Shown: piece by piece, positions 10,195-18,793 of the stretch
Layout of the letters: every line of letters begins with the position of its first letter
How positions within the stretch are numbered: the stretch's first letter is position 1
NCBI RefSeq assembly: GCF_900109055.1
Contig: NZ_FOIV01000002.1
Span: 186,001 to 250,000 of the forward strand
DNA: 64,000 nt
From: Prevotella sp. khp7
GTDB lineage: Bacteria > Bacteroidota > Bacteroidia > Bacteroidales > Bacteroidaceae
Direction of reading: 5' to 3'
Notes under the pieces: model-generated
The model's database searches: none
What the model was told of the DNA's origin: nothing
What the model saw: only the letters and a program-made list of their open reading frames with translations
Position numbers and translations under genes: made by a program

Positions 10195-11958
10195 TTACGC
10201 AATATAGCTGAATATTTCTAATTCCTTCTGTTTCAGAGAGATATTTCCAAATGGTTTCTTGTCGATTCTGATGACTGAAGAAGTATCCTTGCCCTTCTTG
10301 GGAGTCAGCAATTTTTGATACTCCTCAGGCGACTTCAGCAGCCTTTCGGCCTCTTTCAGCTGGCGATCGAAATTAAGTCCGGCCTCGATAGCGCCCGACT
10401 GATAATAGTAGGCAGCGATAATGTCCGCTTCAAGAATATGCATCAGCACCGTCTTATATTTCTCCAAATCAACAGCCACGTCATGGTTCAACTTCGATTC
10501 GAGCGTATCGAATGCCTGCTTGGCATCGTCATAATACCCTTCAAACTTAGCCGTCTTCACCAGTTCGGCAAACTGTTTCTTGCTCACGGGGTCGTAGGTG
10601 AATCCGCTCTTAATGACACGTGCCTTGAACTCCTGCCAGTCAGCATCAGTCAGGTGGAACTCCGACGCAGAAGCGATTACAGGATGTTTGGCGATATAAT
10701 CTACCACATAGTCGAACATCACCTCCGTAGAGTCCTGACCACTGGCCGAGAGATAGAAGGCGATGTTGGGAATCGTATCGGCCTTCACCTCAACATCCGG
10801 TTTAATACCACCGCCATCACGCACCTCACGACCGCGACGGGTATAGAACACCTTTGTCAACGAATCGGGTATATGCTCACGATAGCCGCTTCCGTCGTGC
10901 TTATAGTTTATAGCCTGAATACAACGCCCGCTGGGGATGTAGTATTTCGAGGTCGTCACCTTCATATTTGTATTGTAAGGCAAGTCAATAGGAACCTGCA
11001 CCAATCCCTTTCCATACGTGCGCGTACCTAGTATTATACCTCTGTCCAGATCCTGAATGGCACCACTGGTAATCTCGCTGGCACTGGCCGTCTCACCATT
11101 CACAAGCACCACCAGCGGCATCACCGTGTCGACAGGTTCCACTGTGGTCTTATATTCCTTGTTCGCCTGTCTCACCTTACCGCGATTTGCCACCACCGTG
11201 ATTCCTTTCTGCAGCCACAGGTTCAGGATGTCGACAGCCTCCTGCTCTGAGCCGCCGCCATTACCGCGAAGGTCAAGAATCAGCGAAGTCGCCCCCCTCT
11301 TCTTCAGATCCACGAAAGCACGACGCATTTCCTTGGCGCATCCTTCCGTAAACTGGTTCAGGTTGATGTAGCCGATATTACCGTCCCTCATACCATAGTA
11401 CGGCATCTCAGGCAGTTTGATGTTCCTGCGGGTAATCTTGAAACTCATCAGTTTGCCTGTCGACGGACGCATCACCTTCAGCAGGAAGCTCGTGCCAGGC
11501 TCACCACGCAGATGATCACTCACATAGCCCACCTGCTTATCCGTCATCATCGAGTCGTCGATGCTCAGAATCACGTCACCCTTCTTCAGCCCAGCCTCAG
11601 CTGCCGGCATATTAGCATAGGGTTCATCAATCACCACGCGATCCAGTTTCTGGTGCTTTCTGATAAGAGCGCCGATACCGGCATACTTACCCGTGAGCAT
11701 CATTCTCAGGTCCTTCGTCTCGTCCTGAGCATAATATTCCGTATAAGGATCCAGCCTGCGAAGCATAGCCGTGATACCCGTACCGATGGTTTCCTTCGGG
11801 TTCAGGGTGTCCACATAGAGCAGCTCCAGGTTCTTATACACGTGATTAAAGATATCGAGATGCTTCGCCACCTCAAAGTTGTGGTCGTTCGTTTTCTGAG
11901 CCTGTGCCGTCATCGAAACAACCATCATCATCAGAACGGGTATGATATGTCTTCTCAT
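10195..11958 (-). CDS. S41-family C-terminal processing peptidase, exported
   Basis: A serine protease of the Tsp/CtpA type that works in the periplasm. The 587-residue protein starts with a signal peptide (ending near TAQAQ, residue 21). A PDZ domain spans about 85-175 (containing AEAGLKKGDVILSID), followed by the S41 core with the strand motif LILDLRGNGGG, the nucleophile in NGETASASEI (probably S292) and the lysine base in TYGKGLVQ (K317), 25 residues apart as in the family. The C-terminal 200 residues are a helical extension. A -7 box TAATTTTG lies upstream at 11987-11994. The natural substrate is unknown. Confidence 0.9.
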   Translation of the reverse strand: MRRHIIPVLMMMVVSMTAQAQKTNDHNFEVAKHLDIFNHVYKNLELLYVDTLNPKETIGTGITAMLRRLDPYTEYYAQDETKDLRMMLTGKYAGIGALIRKHQKLDRVVIDEPYANMPAAEAGLKKGDVILSIDDSMMTDKQVGYVSDHLRGEPGTSFLLKVMRPSTGKLMSFKITRRNIKLPEMPYYGMRDGNIGYINLNQFTEGCAKEMRRAFVDLKKRGATSLILDLRGNGGGSEQEAVDILNLWLQKGITVVANRGKVRQANKEYKTTVEPVDTVMPLVVLVNGETASASEITSGAIQDLDRGIILGTRTYGKGLVQVPIDLPYNTNMKVTTSKYYIPSGRCIQAINYKHDGSGYREHIPDSLTKVFYTRRGREVRDGGGIKPDVEVKADTIPNIAFYLSASGQDSTEVMFDYVVDYIAKHPVIASASEFHLTDADWQEFKARVIKSGFTYDPVSKKQFAELVKTAKFEGYYDDAKQAFDTLESKLNHDVAVDLEKYKTVLMHILEADIIAAYYYQSGAIEAGLNFDRQLKEAERLLKSPEEYQKLLTPKKGKDTSSVIRIDKKPFGNISLKQKELEIFSYIA

Positions 11959-11986
11959 AACTTCCTTAAGTTGATAAATACAGCTG

Positions 11987-11994
11987 CAAAATTA
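11987..11994 (-). promoter_or_regulatory. -7 box before the S41 peptidase gene
   Basis: TAATTTTG on the minus strand, 28 nt upstream of the start codon. No convincing -33 TTTG at the right distance was found, so this is a weaker call. Confidence 0.45.
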
Positions 11995-12075
11995 CATGAT
12001 TATCTCAAGAAAACGTTCTTTTTCCCTCCTTTTTTGCAAAAAATTTAAGTTTCTATGAATTTTTTCGCTTAAAAG

Positions 12076-12107
12076 TTTGGTAGTTTCAAAAAATCGCCGT
12101 ACTTTTG
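12076..12107 (+). promoter_or_regulatory. Promoter of tRNA-Asn
   Basis: -33 TTTG (12076-12079), 20-nt spacer, -7 TACTTTTG (12100-12107), which puts the transcription start about 15-20 nt upstream of the tRNA. Confidence 0.8.
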
Positions 12108-12129
12108 CACCCGCTTAACAGCAAGACCT

Positions 12130-12203
12130 GCTTCAGTAGCTCAGTTGGTTAGAGCACCTGACTGTTAATCAGGGGGTCGTTGGTTCAAGCCCATCCTGAA
12201 GCG
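12130..12203 (+). tRNA. tRNA-Asn(GTT)
   Basis: 74-nt cloverleaf. Acceptor arms GCTTCAG and CTGAAGC pair perfectly, with discriminator G. The D arm is GCTC with GAGC. The anticodon stem is CCTGA/TCAGG around the loop CTGTTAA (anticodon GTT, reading AAC/AAT). The T arm is GTTGG, loop TTCAAGC, CCATC, which leaves a T-T mismatch at the second pair. CCA is not encoded. It is followed at once by a terminator, so it is a single-gene transcript. Confidence 0.95.
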
Positions 12204-12204
12204 C

Positions 12205-12237
12205 AAAAGTCCCAATCGAAAGGTTGGGACTTTTTTT
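12205..12237 (+). terminator. Rho-independent terminator of tRNA-Asn
   Basis: Stem AAAAGTCCCAA (12205-12215) with TTGGGACTTTT (12224-12234), an 8-nt loop and a run of T residues through 12237. It starts two bases behind the tRNA. Confidence 0.88.
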
Positions 12238-12290
12238 GTATTTAACAAAAAAATAACATAGGTTTAATCCTTTTTGTTAATGAAAACATC

Positions 12291-12298
12291 TATCTTTG
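12291..12298 (+). promoter_or_regulatory. -7 box before the small membrane protein gene
   Basis: TATCTTTG about 33 nt upstream of the start codon at 12332. No well-spaced -33 element was found. Confidence 0.5.
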
Positions 12299-12331
12299 CA
12301 CCGTCAATTAACAAATTAATAAAGATAGATA

Positions 12332-12625
12332 ATGATGAAAGCAATAAATAAAACATCGATTGGTATTGTATGCGTACTCCTTTGTGTTCCATTCCTGCAC
12401 ATGATTAATAATCTCCATTTCATGGATTGGGCATATATGGCAGGCAGCGCATTTTATGTTGCCATATTGTTCTCTATGGCGATTATCTTACTTAAATATG
12501 CCACATCCAAAGAGCAGATGCAATTATCGGGCACATTGTTAAAGAGTGCATGTAAATATTGGGCCATCGCCTTTGCCGTCATGATGCTGATTCTGGTGTT
12601 TGCCAAATATTTTATTATGAATTAG
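12332..12625 (+). CDS. Small membrane protein of unknown function
   Basis: 97 residues, not recognised. It has about three hydrophobic segments: around residues 9-28 (IGIVCVLLCVPFLHM), 34-56 (AYMAGSAFYVAILFSMAIIL) and 75-94 (AIAFAVMMLILVFAKYF), so it is likely an inner-membrane protein. The start could be either of two adjacent ATG codons (12332 or 12335). It has its own -7 box, and no operon partner is evident. The flanking DNA is more AT-rich than the housekeeping genes, and a restriction gene remnant lies just downstream, so the stretch from 12.2 to 13.4 kb may be a variable spot. Confidence 0.6.
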   Translation: MMKAINKTSIGIVCVLLCVPFLHMINNLHFMDWAYMAGSAFYVAILFSMAIILLKYATSKEQMQLSGTLLKSACKYWAIAFAVMMLILVFAKYFIMN

Positions 12626-12997
12626 TCTTCATCGGGAGTAAATTATATCAAGAGAAATCTAACACCTTTTTTCTTTTTTGCCATAGGAAACACCATTGAG
12701 AGCACGTAATTTTTATTTTTTGATTAATTATTCTTTATTTCTTTTCTCATTTTTGAATAACTCTATTTTTTTTGTACCTTTGGGGCAAAATATTTCTAAA
12801 AATATGGCAAAGAAAAAGGAACAGATAGAATCGGTTAACAGATAGTTATATGGATTGCATATTTGATATAAATGATACTAATGACATGTATACAAAAACG
12901 GCTTTTCCTATATATGAAGATGGTAATATGTATACAAAAACGCCAAATCATATACATGTTAATCATCATATAGATAAGTTAAAGAAAAGATATATTA
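12626..12997. other. AT-rich gap with decayed coding traces
   Basis: No confident gene. A good promoter lies at 12752-12782. A 13-codon mini-frame beginning MAKKKEQIESVNR (12804-12845) follows it. Then comes a very AT-rich stretch with a 15-nt direct repeat (12886-12900 and 12928-12942, 42 nt apart). A 62-codon frame at 12850-13038 runs through this and overlaps the HsdR fragment in another frame. It encodes MYTKT twice and resembles nothing I know, so I do not call it a gene. Confidence 0.5.
12752..12782 (+). promoter_or_regulatory. Promoter upstream of the orphan HsdR fragment
   Basis: -33 TTTG (12752-12755), 19-nt spacer, -7 TACCTTTG (12775-12782). A full-consensus promoter remains in front of an otherwise degraded locus. 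Confidence 0.7.
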
Positions 12998-13003
12998 TTG
13001 ACA

Positions 13004-13369
13004 ATGACGTTCAAAAAGACAGAAAAGGAAATCATTAAAGCCATTGTGAAGTACGACGAGGATGCCCAGAAGATGGGGCTGAGTACTTATGAGTATGCTT
13101 TCTATACCGCAGTGGCCAATAATGAGAGTGCCAAGGAACTGATGGGTAAGGACAAACTGCGTGAACTGGCTGTTGTGCTCACAGAAACCATCCGTAAGAA
13201 TGCTTCCATCGACTGGACTATCAAAGAAAACGTAAGAGCCAAAATGAAAGTTGCCGTCAAACGACTACTACGTAAGTATGGCTATCCGCCTGATATGCAA
13301 TTGTTAGCAACGGAAACCGTATTGAAGCAGGCTGAAAAGATTGCAGAAGAAATAGTCAATAATGATTAA
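13004..13369 (+). pseudogene. Orphan C-terminal fragment of type I restriction subunit HsdR
   Basis: About 122 residues matching only the extreme C-terminus of HsdR (the helical domain that contacts the methylase core). Typical features are EYAFYTAVANNESAKELMG, DKLRELA, the conserved IDWTIKE...RAKMKVAVKRLLRKYGYPPD block and a final helix. The nuclease and helicase domains of a roughly 1000-residue HsdR are absent, as are hsdM and hsdS. An in-frame stop lies at 12980-12982, so no longer frame exists. TTG at 12998 is another possible start. It is best read as a deletion remnant of a type I restriction-modification locus, though a promoter still precedes it. It overlaps the next gene's earliest ATG by 8 nt. 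Confidence 0.8.
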
Positions 13370-14336
13370 GTATCTCTTTATGAAAACTTTGATACTACTT
13401 AGCCGAGGACTGGCGGGCAACGCCTCTCTGTTCGTCATCGCCGTTGCAGTGATAACGTTCTTCATACCAGAATTGTTTGTATGGGTGCGCGGCACCACTC
13501 AGACGGTCATCCTGGGCATCATCATGCTCACGATGGGACTGACCCTTACCACCGATGATTTCCGCATATTGGCCCGTCGACCGTTTGATATCCTTATCGG
13601 CGCATGTGCACAGTTCTTCATCATGCCCTGCGTGGCATACCTGCTGGTAAACGTTTTCCGGTTGGAGCCCGCATTGGCATTGGGCATCCTGCTGGTTGGC
13701 TGCTGTCCTGGCGGCGTGTCGAGTAACATCATGTCATATCTCTGTCATGGCGACGTGGCCTTCAGTGTTGGCATGACCTGTGCCTCAACCCTTCTGGCTC
13801 CAGTCATGACACCACTGCTGATGGAGCTTACGGCAGGTCAGATTATCGAGATCGACGCTATCGGCATGTTCATTAACATCCTGATAGTCACCATCATCCC
13901 CGTTGGCTTGGGCTGTTTTCTCAACTATATCTATTCTAAGAGCAAACACTTCCCCACCATCCAGAGCCTGATGCCTGGTCTCAGCGTAATATGTCTGGCA
14001 TGCATTGTTGGCGGTGTCATCTCAACGGTTCACGACGACCTGATAGCTCGCGGACTATGGCTATTCCTTTGGACGTTTGCCGTTGTGTTCTGCCACAACA
14101 CCCTAGGTTATATCCTGGGCTACACGTCAGGTCGGTTAGCAGGATTCAACCAGGCCAAGAAGCGCACCATCTCTATAGAGGTAGGCATGCAGAACGCCGG
14201 TCTCGCCACAGTCCTTGCAGGAAATTTCTTTGCCGCCCAGCCACTGGCAGTACTTCCCTGCGCCATCAGCTGTGCCTGGCACAGCATCAGCGGAACCATT
14301 CTGGCAGGACTGTTCCTTCGCCGCGACAAGCACTAA
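13362..14336 (+). CDS. Bile acid:sodium symporter (BASS) family transporter
   Basis: Secondary transporter of the inner membrane that uses sodium to move organic anions; the substrate cannot be read from sequence. The 324 residues form about ten hydrophobic segments. Family marks include MLTMGLTLTTDDF, GCCPGGVSSNIMSYLCHGDVAFSV (unwound helix region) and IEVGMQNAGLA. Two starts are possible: ATG at 13362, inside the end of the HsdR fragment, or ATG at 13380 (MKTLILLSRG). The second looks more natural. There is no separate promoter, so it may rely on the one at 12752. Confidence 0.9.
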   Translation: MIKYLFMKTLILLSRGLAGNASLFVIAVAVITFFIPELFVWVRGTTQTVILGIIMLTMGLTLTTDDFRILARRPFDILIGACAQFFIMPCVAYLLVNVFRLEPALALGILLVGCCPGGVSSNIMSYLCHGDVAFSVGMTCASTLLAPVMTPLLMELTAGQIIEIDAIGMFINILIVTIIPVGLGCFLNYIYSKSKHFPTIQSLMPGLSVICLACIVGGVISTVHDDLIARGLWLFLWTFAVVFCHNTLGYILGYTSGRLAGFNQAKKRTISIEVGMQNAGLATVLAGNFFAAQPLAVLPCAISCAWHSISGTILAGLFLRRDKH

Positions 14337-14370
14337 GCCCTAACATCAAACCAATAAAACCGATATACAA

Positions 14371-15141
14371 ATGACTGCCAAGGAAGTGATAACCTACATG
14401 GAGTCGATGCGAGACGAGGCGCAACGACAGATATTAATGCGATTCTTCAAGACCGCAGAAGGAGAATATGGCTACGGCGATGAGTTCTTAGGACTGAAAG
14501 TGCCTCAGACAAGAGAGGTCGTCAAGGCCGCATGGAAAGACTTCCCATTAGACGAGGTTCCCGAACTGCTAATGAACCGCTGGCACGAAGTGCGCCTCTG
14601 TGGTTTCCTGATTCTTGTGGAAAAGTTCGAACGGCTCGCCACCAAACGGCTGGAAAACGACGCATCCGCCATACAGGGCCGCGATGAAATCCTGCTGATG
14701 TATCTCAAATATGCCGACCAAGCCAACAACTGGGACCTGGTAGACCTCTCGGTTCATAAGATTCTTGGCCACTGGCTGCTTCTGCCCTCAAATCTTGGCA
14801 ATCGTGATTACAAGCAAACGATTCTCGACGAGCTGGCTCAGAGCAAGAGTCTCTGGCGACAGCGCATGAGCATGGTCTGCTCCTGGAAGACCTCCCAGAT
14901 GGGCGACCCCTCATGGTGCCTGCGCTATGCAGAGATCCATCTGCACCACCCACACGACCTGATGCATAAGGCTGTTGGCTGGATGCTCCGCGAGATGGGC
15001 AAACGGGTCTCGATGGATATGCTGAGAGACTTCCTTAGCAAGCACGCCCATGAGATGCCTCGTACCGCCCTCCGCTATGCCATCGAAAAGATGTCAGACG
15101 ATGAGCGCCAGTATTGGATGACGTACAAAGCAGAGTTATAA
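14371..15141 (+). CDS. DNA alkylation repair protein (AlkD-like glycosylase)
   Basis: HEAT-repeat DNA glycosylase family that removes alkylated bases. The 256 residues are almost entirely helical, with the family segment YGYGDEFLGLKVPQTREV near residues 33-50, WHEVRLCGFLIL, the NNWDLVDLSVHKILG motif with the conserved W and D residues, and WRQRMSMV. It follows the BASS gene by 34 nt on the same strand. Its stop overlaps the stop of the convergent MATE gene within the short palindrome TTATAA. Confidence 0.9.
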   Translation: MTAKEVITYMESMRDEAQRQILMRFFKTAEGEYGYGDEFLGLKVPQTREVVKAAWKDFPLDEVPELLMNRWHEVRLCGFLILVEKFERLATKRLENDASAIQGRDEILLMYLKYADQANNWDLVDLSVHKILGHWLLLPSNLGNRDYKQTILDELAQSKSLWRQRMSMVCSWKTSQMGDPSWCLRYAEIHLHHPHDLMHKAVGWMLREMGKRVSMDMLRDFLSKHAHEMPRTALRYAIEKMSDDERQYWMTYKAEL

Positions 15142-16434
15142 GGAAAGAATGCCCAGTCGGCGGAACCAGACGGTTTGCACGACACCTCGTGTGACCAGAT
15201 AGACGACCTGGGCAAGCCACAACGCATGATTGCCGATGAAACCGCACAAAACATAATATGTCGAAAAGAACAGCAAGGCCGCTACGAACGAGGAGACCAG
15301 CATGCCACGGGTAGCAGTGATGCCCACGAAAACGCCATCCCAGATAAACGCCATCACCCCAGCAGCAGGAATCAGCCATGCCCACCAGATAAACGCATGA
15401 GCCGCCTCCCTCACCTGAGGCTCGTCAGTCAGCAGACGCACCAACCACTCACCACCAAAAATATATACTAAAGTATAGACACCCGTCACTATCAACGCCA
15501 ACATCCAAAGCCGTTGCAAGGTCTCACGGAGGGCAATAGTGTTACGAGCGCCAAAGGTCTTCCCGCCCAATGCCTCGCCCGCATAAGCAAAGCCATCCAT
15601 GAAGTACGAGAAAAACAGGTAGAGCTGCATCAGCACGGTATTCACTGAGAGGATGACCGCTCCGCTACGAGCACCCGCAGAGGTGAAAAACAAATTGACA
15701 GCCACCAGACAGAGCGTGCGCAGAAAGATGTCGCGGTTCACCTTGAAGAATACGCCGATATGACGGAACAGCCGTTTACGCTGGAAGTAGCGCGACAACC
15801 GCCCATAATACCTCATCAGCAACACAACGGCCACGATGAAACCGGCATATTGCGCAATGACCGTACCCATAGCCACACCCTCTATCTTCAGTCCGAAGCC
15901 ATAGACCAGCGTGAGTGAAGCCAGAATGTTGACGATGTTCTGCATGATACTGATAAACATCGGGATACGGGTGTTCTGCATACCGATAAACCACCCCGAG
16001 AGACTATAGAGCCCCAACATGGCAGGCGCTCCCCAAATCACGATATCAAAGTAAGTCGAGGCAAACGGCGCCACATCAGCCGTAGGGCCGATAAACCAGA
16101 ACATGAGCCATTTCATCGGTGTCTGTAGCACGATAAACAGCAACGCTATCCCCAGAGCAATCGCCACCGAACTCACCAGCAGCCTCATCACCTCTACCAT
16201 ATCCCTGCGCCCCAAAGCCTGCGAGGTGAGACCACTCGAGCCCATACGCAGGAATCCGAAGAGCCAGTAAACGAGGTTGAAGATCATCGAGCCCACCGCC
16301 ACAGCGCCGATATACACAGCGCTGCCCATGTGCCCCACGATGGCCACATCAATCATTCCCAACAGCGGCACCGTAATGTTCGATACGATGCTGGGAATGG
16401 CAATTTGAAGTATTTGATGGTCTCTTTTGTTCAT
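15136..16434 (-). CDS. MATE-family multidrug/metabolite efflux transporter
   Basis: Cation-coupled exporter of the MATE/DinF type in the inner membrane. From the ATG at 16434 (MNKRDHQILQIAIPSIVSN) it has 432 residues and about twelve membrane segments in two similar halves. Typical features are IPSIVSNITVPLLGMIDVAIVGHMG and the later YAGEALGGKTFGARN. A longer frame opens at 16548, but the extra residues come from the promoter region. The start codon sits only 8 nt behind the -7 box TAACTTTG, so the mRNA may be leaderless. It is divergent from argS. Confidence 0.93.
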   Translation of the reverse strand: MNKRDHQILQIAIPSIVSNITVPLLGMIDVAIVGHMGSAVYIGAVAVGSMIFNLVYWLFGFLRMGSSGLTSQALGRRDMVEVMRLLVSSVAIALGIALLFIVLQTPMKWLMFWFIGPTADVAPFASTYFDIVIWGAPAMLGLYSLSGWFIGMQNTRIPMFISIMQNIVNILASLTLVYGFGLKIEGVAMGTVIAQYAGFIVAVVLLMRYYGRLSRYFQRKRLFRHIGVFFKVNRDIFLRTLCLVAVNLFFTSAGARSGAVILSVNTVLMQLYLFFSYFMDGFAYAGEALGGKTFGARNTIALRETLQRLWMLALIVTGVYTLVYIFGGEWLVRLLTDEPQVREAAHAFIWWAWLIPAAGVMAFIWDGVFVGITATRGMLVSSFVAALLFFSTYYVLCGFIGNHALWLAQVVYLVTRGVVQTVWFRRLGILSL

Positions 16435-16442
16435 TTTCGTTG

Positions 16443-16450
16443 CAAAGTTA
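16443..16450 (-). promoter_or_regulatory. -7 box of the MATE gene
   Basis: TAACTTTG on the minus strand, ending 8 nt before the ATG at 16434. This decides the start codon, since upstream in-frame ATGs lie beyond the promoter. No good -33 box was found. Confidence 0.55.
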
Positions 16451-16469
16451 CGCTTTTTATTTCTATATG

Positions 16470-16501
16470 TTTGGCTTTTATCTTGTTTTTTCGTAATTTT
16501 G
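16470..16501 (+). promoter_or_regulatory. Promoter of argS
   Basis: -33 TTTG (16470-16473), 20-nt spacer, -7 TAATTTTG (16494-16501); the argS ATG follows at 16523. It rules out the longer upstream frame that opens at 16427. Confidence 0.8.
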
Positions 16502-16522
16502 CACCCAAAATTCCGAAGAAGT

Positions 16523-18304
16523 ATGAATATAGAAGCATTGATCAGCAAAGCTGCAGGCGAGGCCGTGAAGGCGCTCTATGGCATGGATGCCACAGAAAAG
16601 ATGCTGCAGCTGCAGAAGACGAGAAGTGAGTTTGAGGGTAACCTGACACTGGTAGTATTCCCATTTGTAAAGGCCGCTCGAAAGAGCCCTGAGCAGACCG
16701 CTCAGGAGATTGGCGAGTATCTGAGTGCCCACTGTTCGGCCGTAGAGAAGTTCAACGTTGTAAAGGGCTTCCTCAACCTGAGCATTGGCGACGGCGCATG
16801 GGTAGAGCTGCTTGGCGCCATCGATAAGGACGAGCACTTCGGCATGAAGCAGGCCACCGACGATTCACCCCTCGTGATGATCGAGTATTCTTCACCCAAT
16901 ACCAACAAGCCCCTCCACCTCGGCCATGTGCGCAACAACCTGTTGGGCTGGTCGCTGGCCCAGATTATGGAGGCCAACGGCAACAAGGTGGTAAAGACCA
17001 ACATCGTGAACGATCGCGGCATCCACATCTGTAAGTCGATGCTTGCCTGGCTGAAGTACGGCAACGGCGAGACACCAGAGAGCTCTGGCAAGAAGGGCGA
17101 CCATCTGATTGGCGACTACTACGTAGCCTTCGACAAGCACTACCGCGAGGAAGTGAAGGAGCTCGTAGCTCAGGGCATGGACGAAGAGAAGGCCAAGCAG
17201 GAAGCCCCCCTCATCAAGGAGGCTCATGAGATGCTGGTTAAGTGGGAGCAGAACGACCCAGAGGTGCGCGCCTTGTGGGAGAAGATGAACAACTGGGTAT
17301 ATGCCGGCTTCGACGAGACCTACAAGAAGATGGGCGTAGGCTTCGATAAGATCTATTACGAGAGCCAGACCTACCTCAAGGGTAAGGCAAAGGTAGAAGA
17401 AGGCCTTGCCAAGGGCCTCTTCGAGCGCCACGACGACAACTCCGTATGGGCCGACCTCACCAACGAGGGCCTCGACCAGAAGCTGCTGCTCCGTAGCGAT
17501 GGCACCAGCGTTTATATGACTCAGGACATCGGTACGGCTGAGATGCGCTTCCAGGACTACCCCATCGACAAGATGATCTACGTGGTGGGCAACGAGCAGA
17601 ACTACCATTTCCAGGTGCTCTCTATCCTCCTCGACCGTCTCGGCTTCAAGTGGGGCAAAGAGCTCGTCCACTTCTCTTACGGCATGGTAGAGCTGCCCAA
17701 CGGTAAGATGAAGAGCCGCGAGGGAACCGTAGTCGACGCCGACGACCTGATGCAGCTCATGGTAGAAGATGCCTACAAGACCTCGATGGAACTGGGCAAA
17801 TTCGACGATATGACCGAGGAAGAGCGCCGCGAGATAGCCCGCATCGTAGGTATGGGCGCCCTGAAGTACTTCATCCTGAAGGTCGATGCCCGTAAGAACA
17901 TGCTCTTCAATCCAGAAGAAAGTATCGATTTCAACGGCAATACAGGCCCCTTCATCCAGTACACCTATGCCCGTATCCGCTCCATCCTCCGCAAGGCAGG
18001 CGACCAGGCCAACATGGGCACAGCCGCCATCAGCCTCAACGAGAAGGAGGTAGAACTCATCCAGAAGATGAACGAGTTCGGCGCCGCCGTCGAGCAGGCC
18101 GGCAAGGACTACTCGCCCTCAGGCATTGCCAACTACTGCTACGAGCTCACCAAGGTGTTCAACCAGTTCTACCACGACTACTCCATCCTCAACGAGGCCG
18201 ACGAGCAGAAGAAGCTCTTCCGTCTGGTTCTGGCCAAGAACGTAGCCAAGATCATCAAGAACGCCATGAGTCTGCTTGGCATCGAAGTTCCTGAGCGAAT
18301 GTAA
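16523..18304 (+). CDS. argS: Arginyl-tRNA synthetase
   Basis: Class I aminoacyl-tRNA synthetase that charges tRNA-Arg. From MNIEALISKAAGEAV it has 593 residues. The HIGH-type motif is in PLHLGHVRNN (about 130-139), with SSPNTNKP before it, and the KMSKS-equivalent loop reads KMKSREGTVV (about 395-404). The C-terminal anticodon-binding helices end in LLGIEVPERM. Its stop overlaps the start of the downstream RNase HI-like gene. Codon use is strongly biased, as expected for a highly expressed gene. Confidence 0.97.
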   Translation: MNIEALISKAAGEAVKALYGMDATEKMLQLQKTRSEFEGNLTLVVFPFVKAARKSPEQTAQEIGEYLSAHCSAVEKFNVVKGFLNLSIGDGAWVELLGAIDKDEHFGMKQATDDSPLVMIEYSSPNTNKPLHLGHVRNNLLGWSLAQIMEANGNKVVKTNIVNDRGIHICKSMLAWLKYGNGETPESSGKKGDHLIGDYYVAFDKHYREEVKELVAQGMDEEKAKQEAPLIKEAHEMLVKWEQNDPEVRALWEKMNNWVYAGFDETYKKMGVGFDKIYYESQTYLKGKAKVEEGLAKGLFERHDDNSVWADLTNEGLDQKLLLRSDGTSVYMTQDIGTAEMRFQDYPIDKMIYVVGNEQNYHFQVLSILLDRLGFKWGKELVHFSYGMVELPNGKMKSREGTVVDADDLMQLMVEDAYKTSMELGKFDDMTEEERREIARIVGMGALKYFILKVDARKNMLFNPEESIDFNGNTGPFIQYTYARIRSILRKAGDQANMGTAAISLNEKEVELIQKMNEFGAAVEQAGKDYSPSGIANYCYELTKVFNQFYHDYSILNEADEQKKLFRLVLAKNVAKIIKNAMSLLGIEVPERM

Positions 18305-18762
18305 TGCAGAACCCTCCAGACTATAGACACGACACCGTACTGCCCTTACCTCCCGAGGTAAAGGCAGACGCGTGGGCTGTCGACGCCGCCTGTTCAGGCA
18401 ACCCCGGCCCCATGGAGTATCAGGCCATCGACCTCCAGACGGGCTATCAGGTGTTCCACTACGGCCCCGTCCACGGCACCAACAACATCGGCGAGTTTCT
18501 CGCCATTGTCCATGCTTTGGCATTAGCATGGCAGCAAGGTCTTCACGACAAGGCCATCTATTCCGACTCCTACAATGCCATCCTCTGGGTTCAGAAGCGT
18601 AAGTGTAAGACCAAGCTGGAGCGTACGCCCCAGACAGAGCCCCTGTTCCAGATCATCGCCCGCGCCGAGCGATGGCTTCAGACCCACAACTACCGCAACC
18701 CCATCATCAAGTGGGAAACCCAGAAATGGGGCGAAGTCCCCGCCGACTTCGGCAGAAAGTAG
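18304..18762 (+). CDS. Ribonuclease HI-like protein
   Basis: Probable endonuclease acting on RNA in RNA-DNA hybrids. The 152 residues hold the four expected acids: D27 in VDAACSGNPGPMEYQ, E64 in NNIGEFLAIVHAL, D88 in YSDSYNAI and D148 in WGEVPADFGRK. It resembles the short Bacteroidetes RNase HI variant and lacks a hybrid-binding N-terminal domain. It overlaps the argS stop by one base, so it is translationally coupled to argS. The window also has rnhB, giving two RNase H types. Confidence 0.88.
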   Translation: MQNPPDYRHDTVLPLPPEVKADAWAVDAACSGNPGPMEYQAIDLQTGYQVFHYGPVHGTNNIGEFLAIVHALALAWQQGLHDKAIYSDSYNAILWVQKRKCKTKLERTPQTEPLFQIIARAERWLQTHNYRNPIIKWETQKWGEVPADFGRK

Positions 18763-18793
18763 CATCGCTTTTTCATTCTTTCATACGTTTTCT

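Noticed and set aside
12850..13038. 62-codon frame upstream of the HsdR fragment
   Set aside because: Very AT-rich, overlaps the HsdR fragment in another frame, repeats MYTKT because of a DNA repeat, and resembles no family.
16892..17671. 259-residue frame opposite argS
   Set aside because: An antisense shadow caused by the strong codon bias of argS; rich in V, L and H with no motif.
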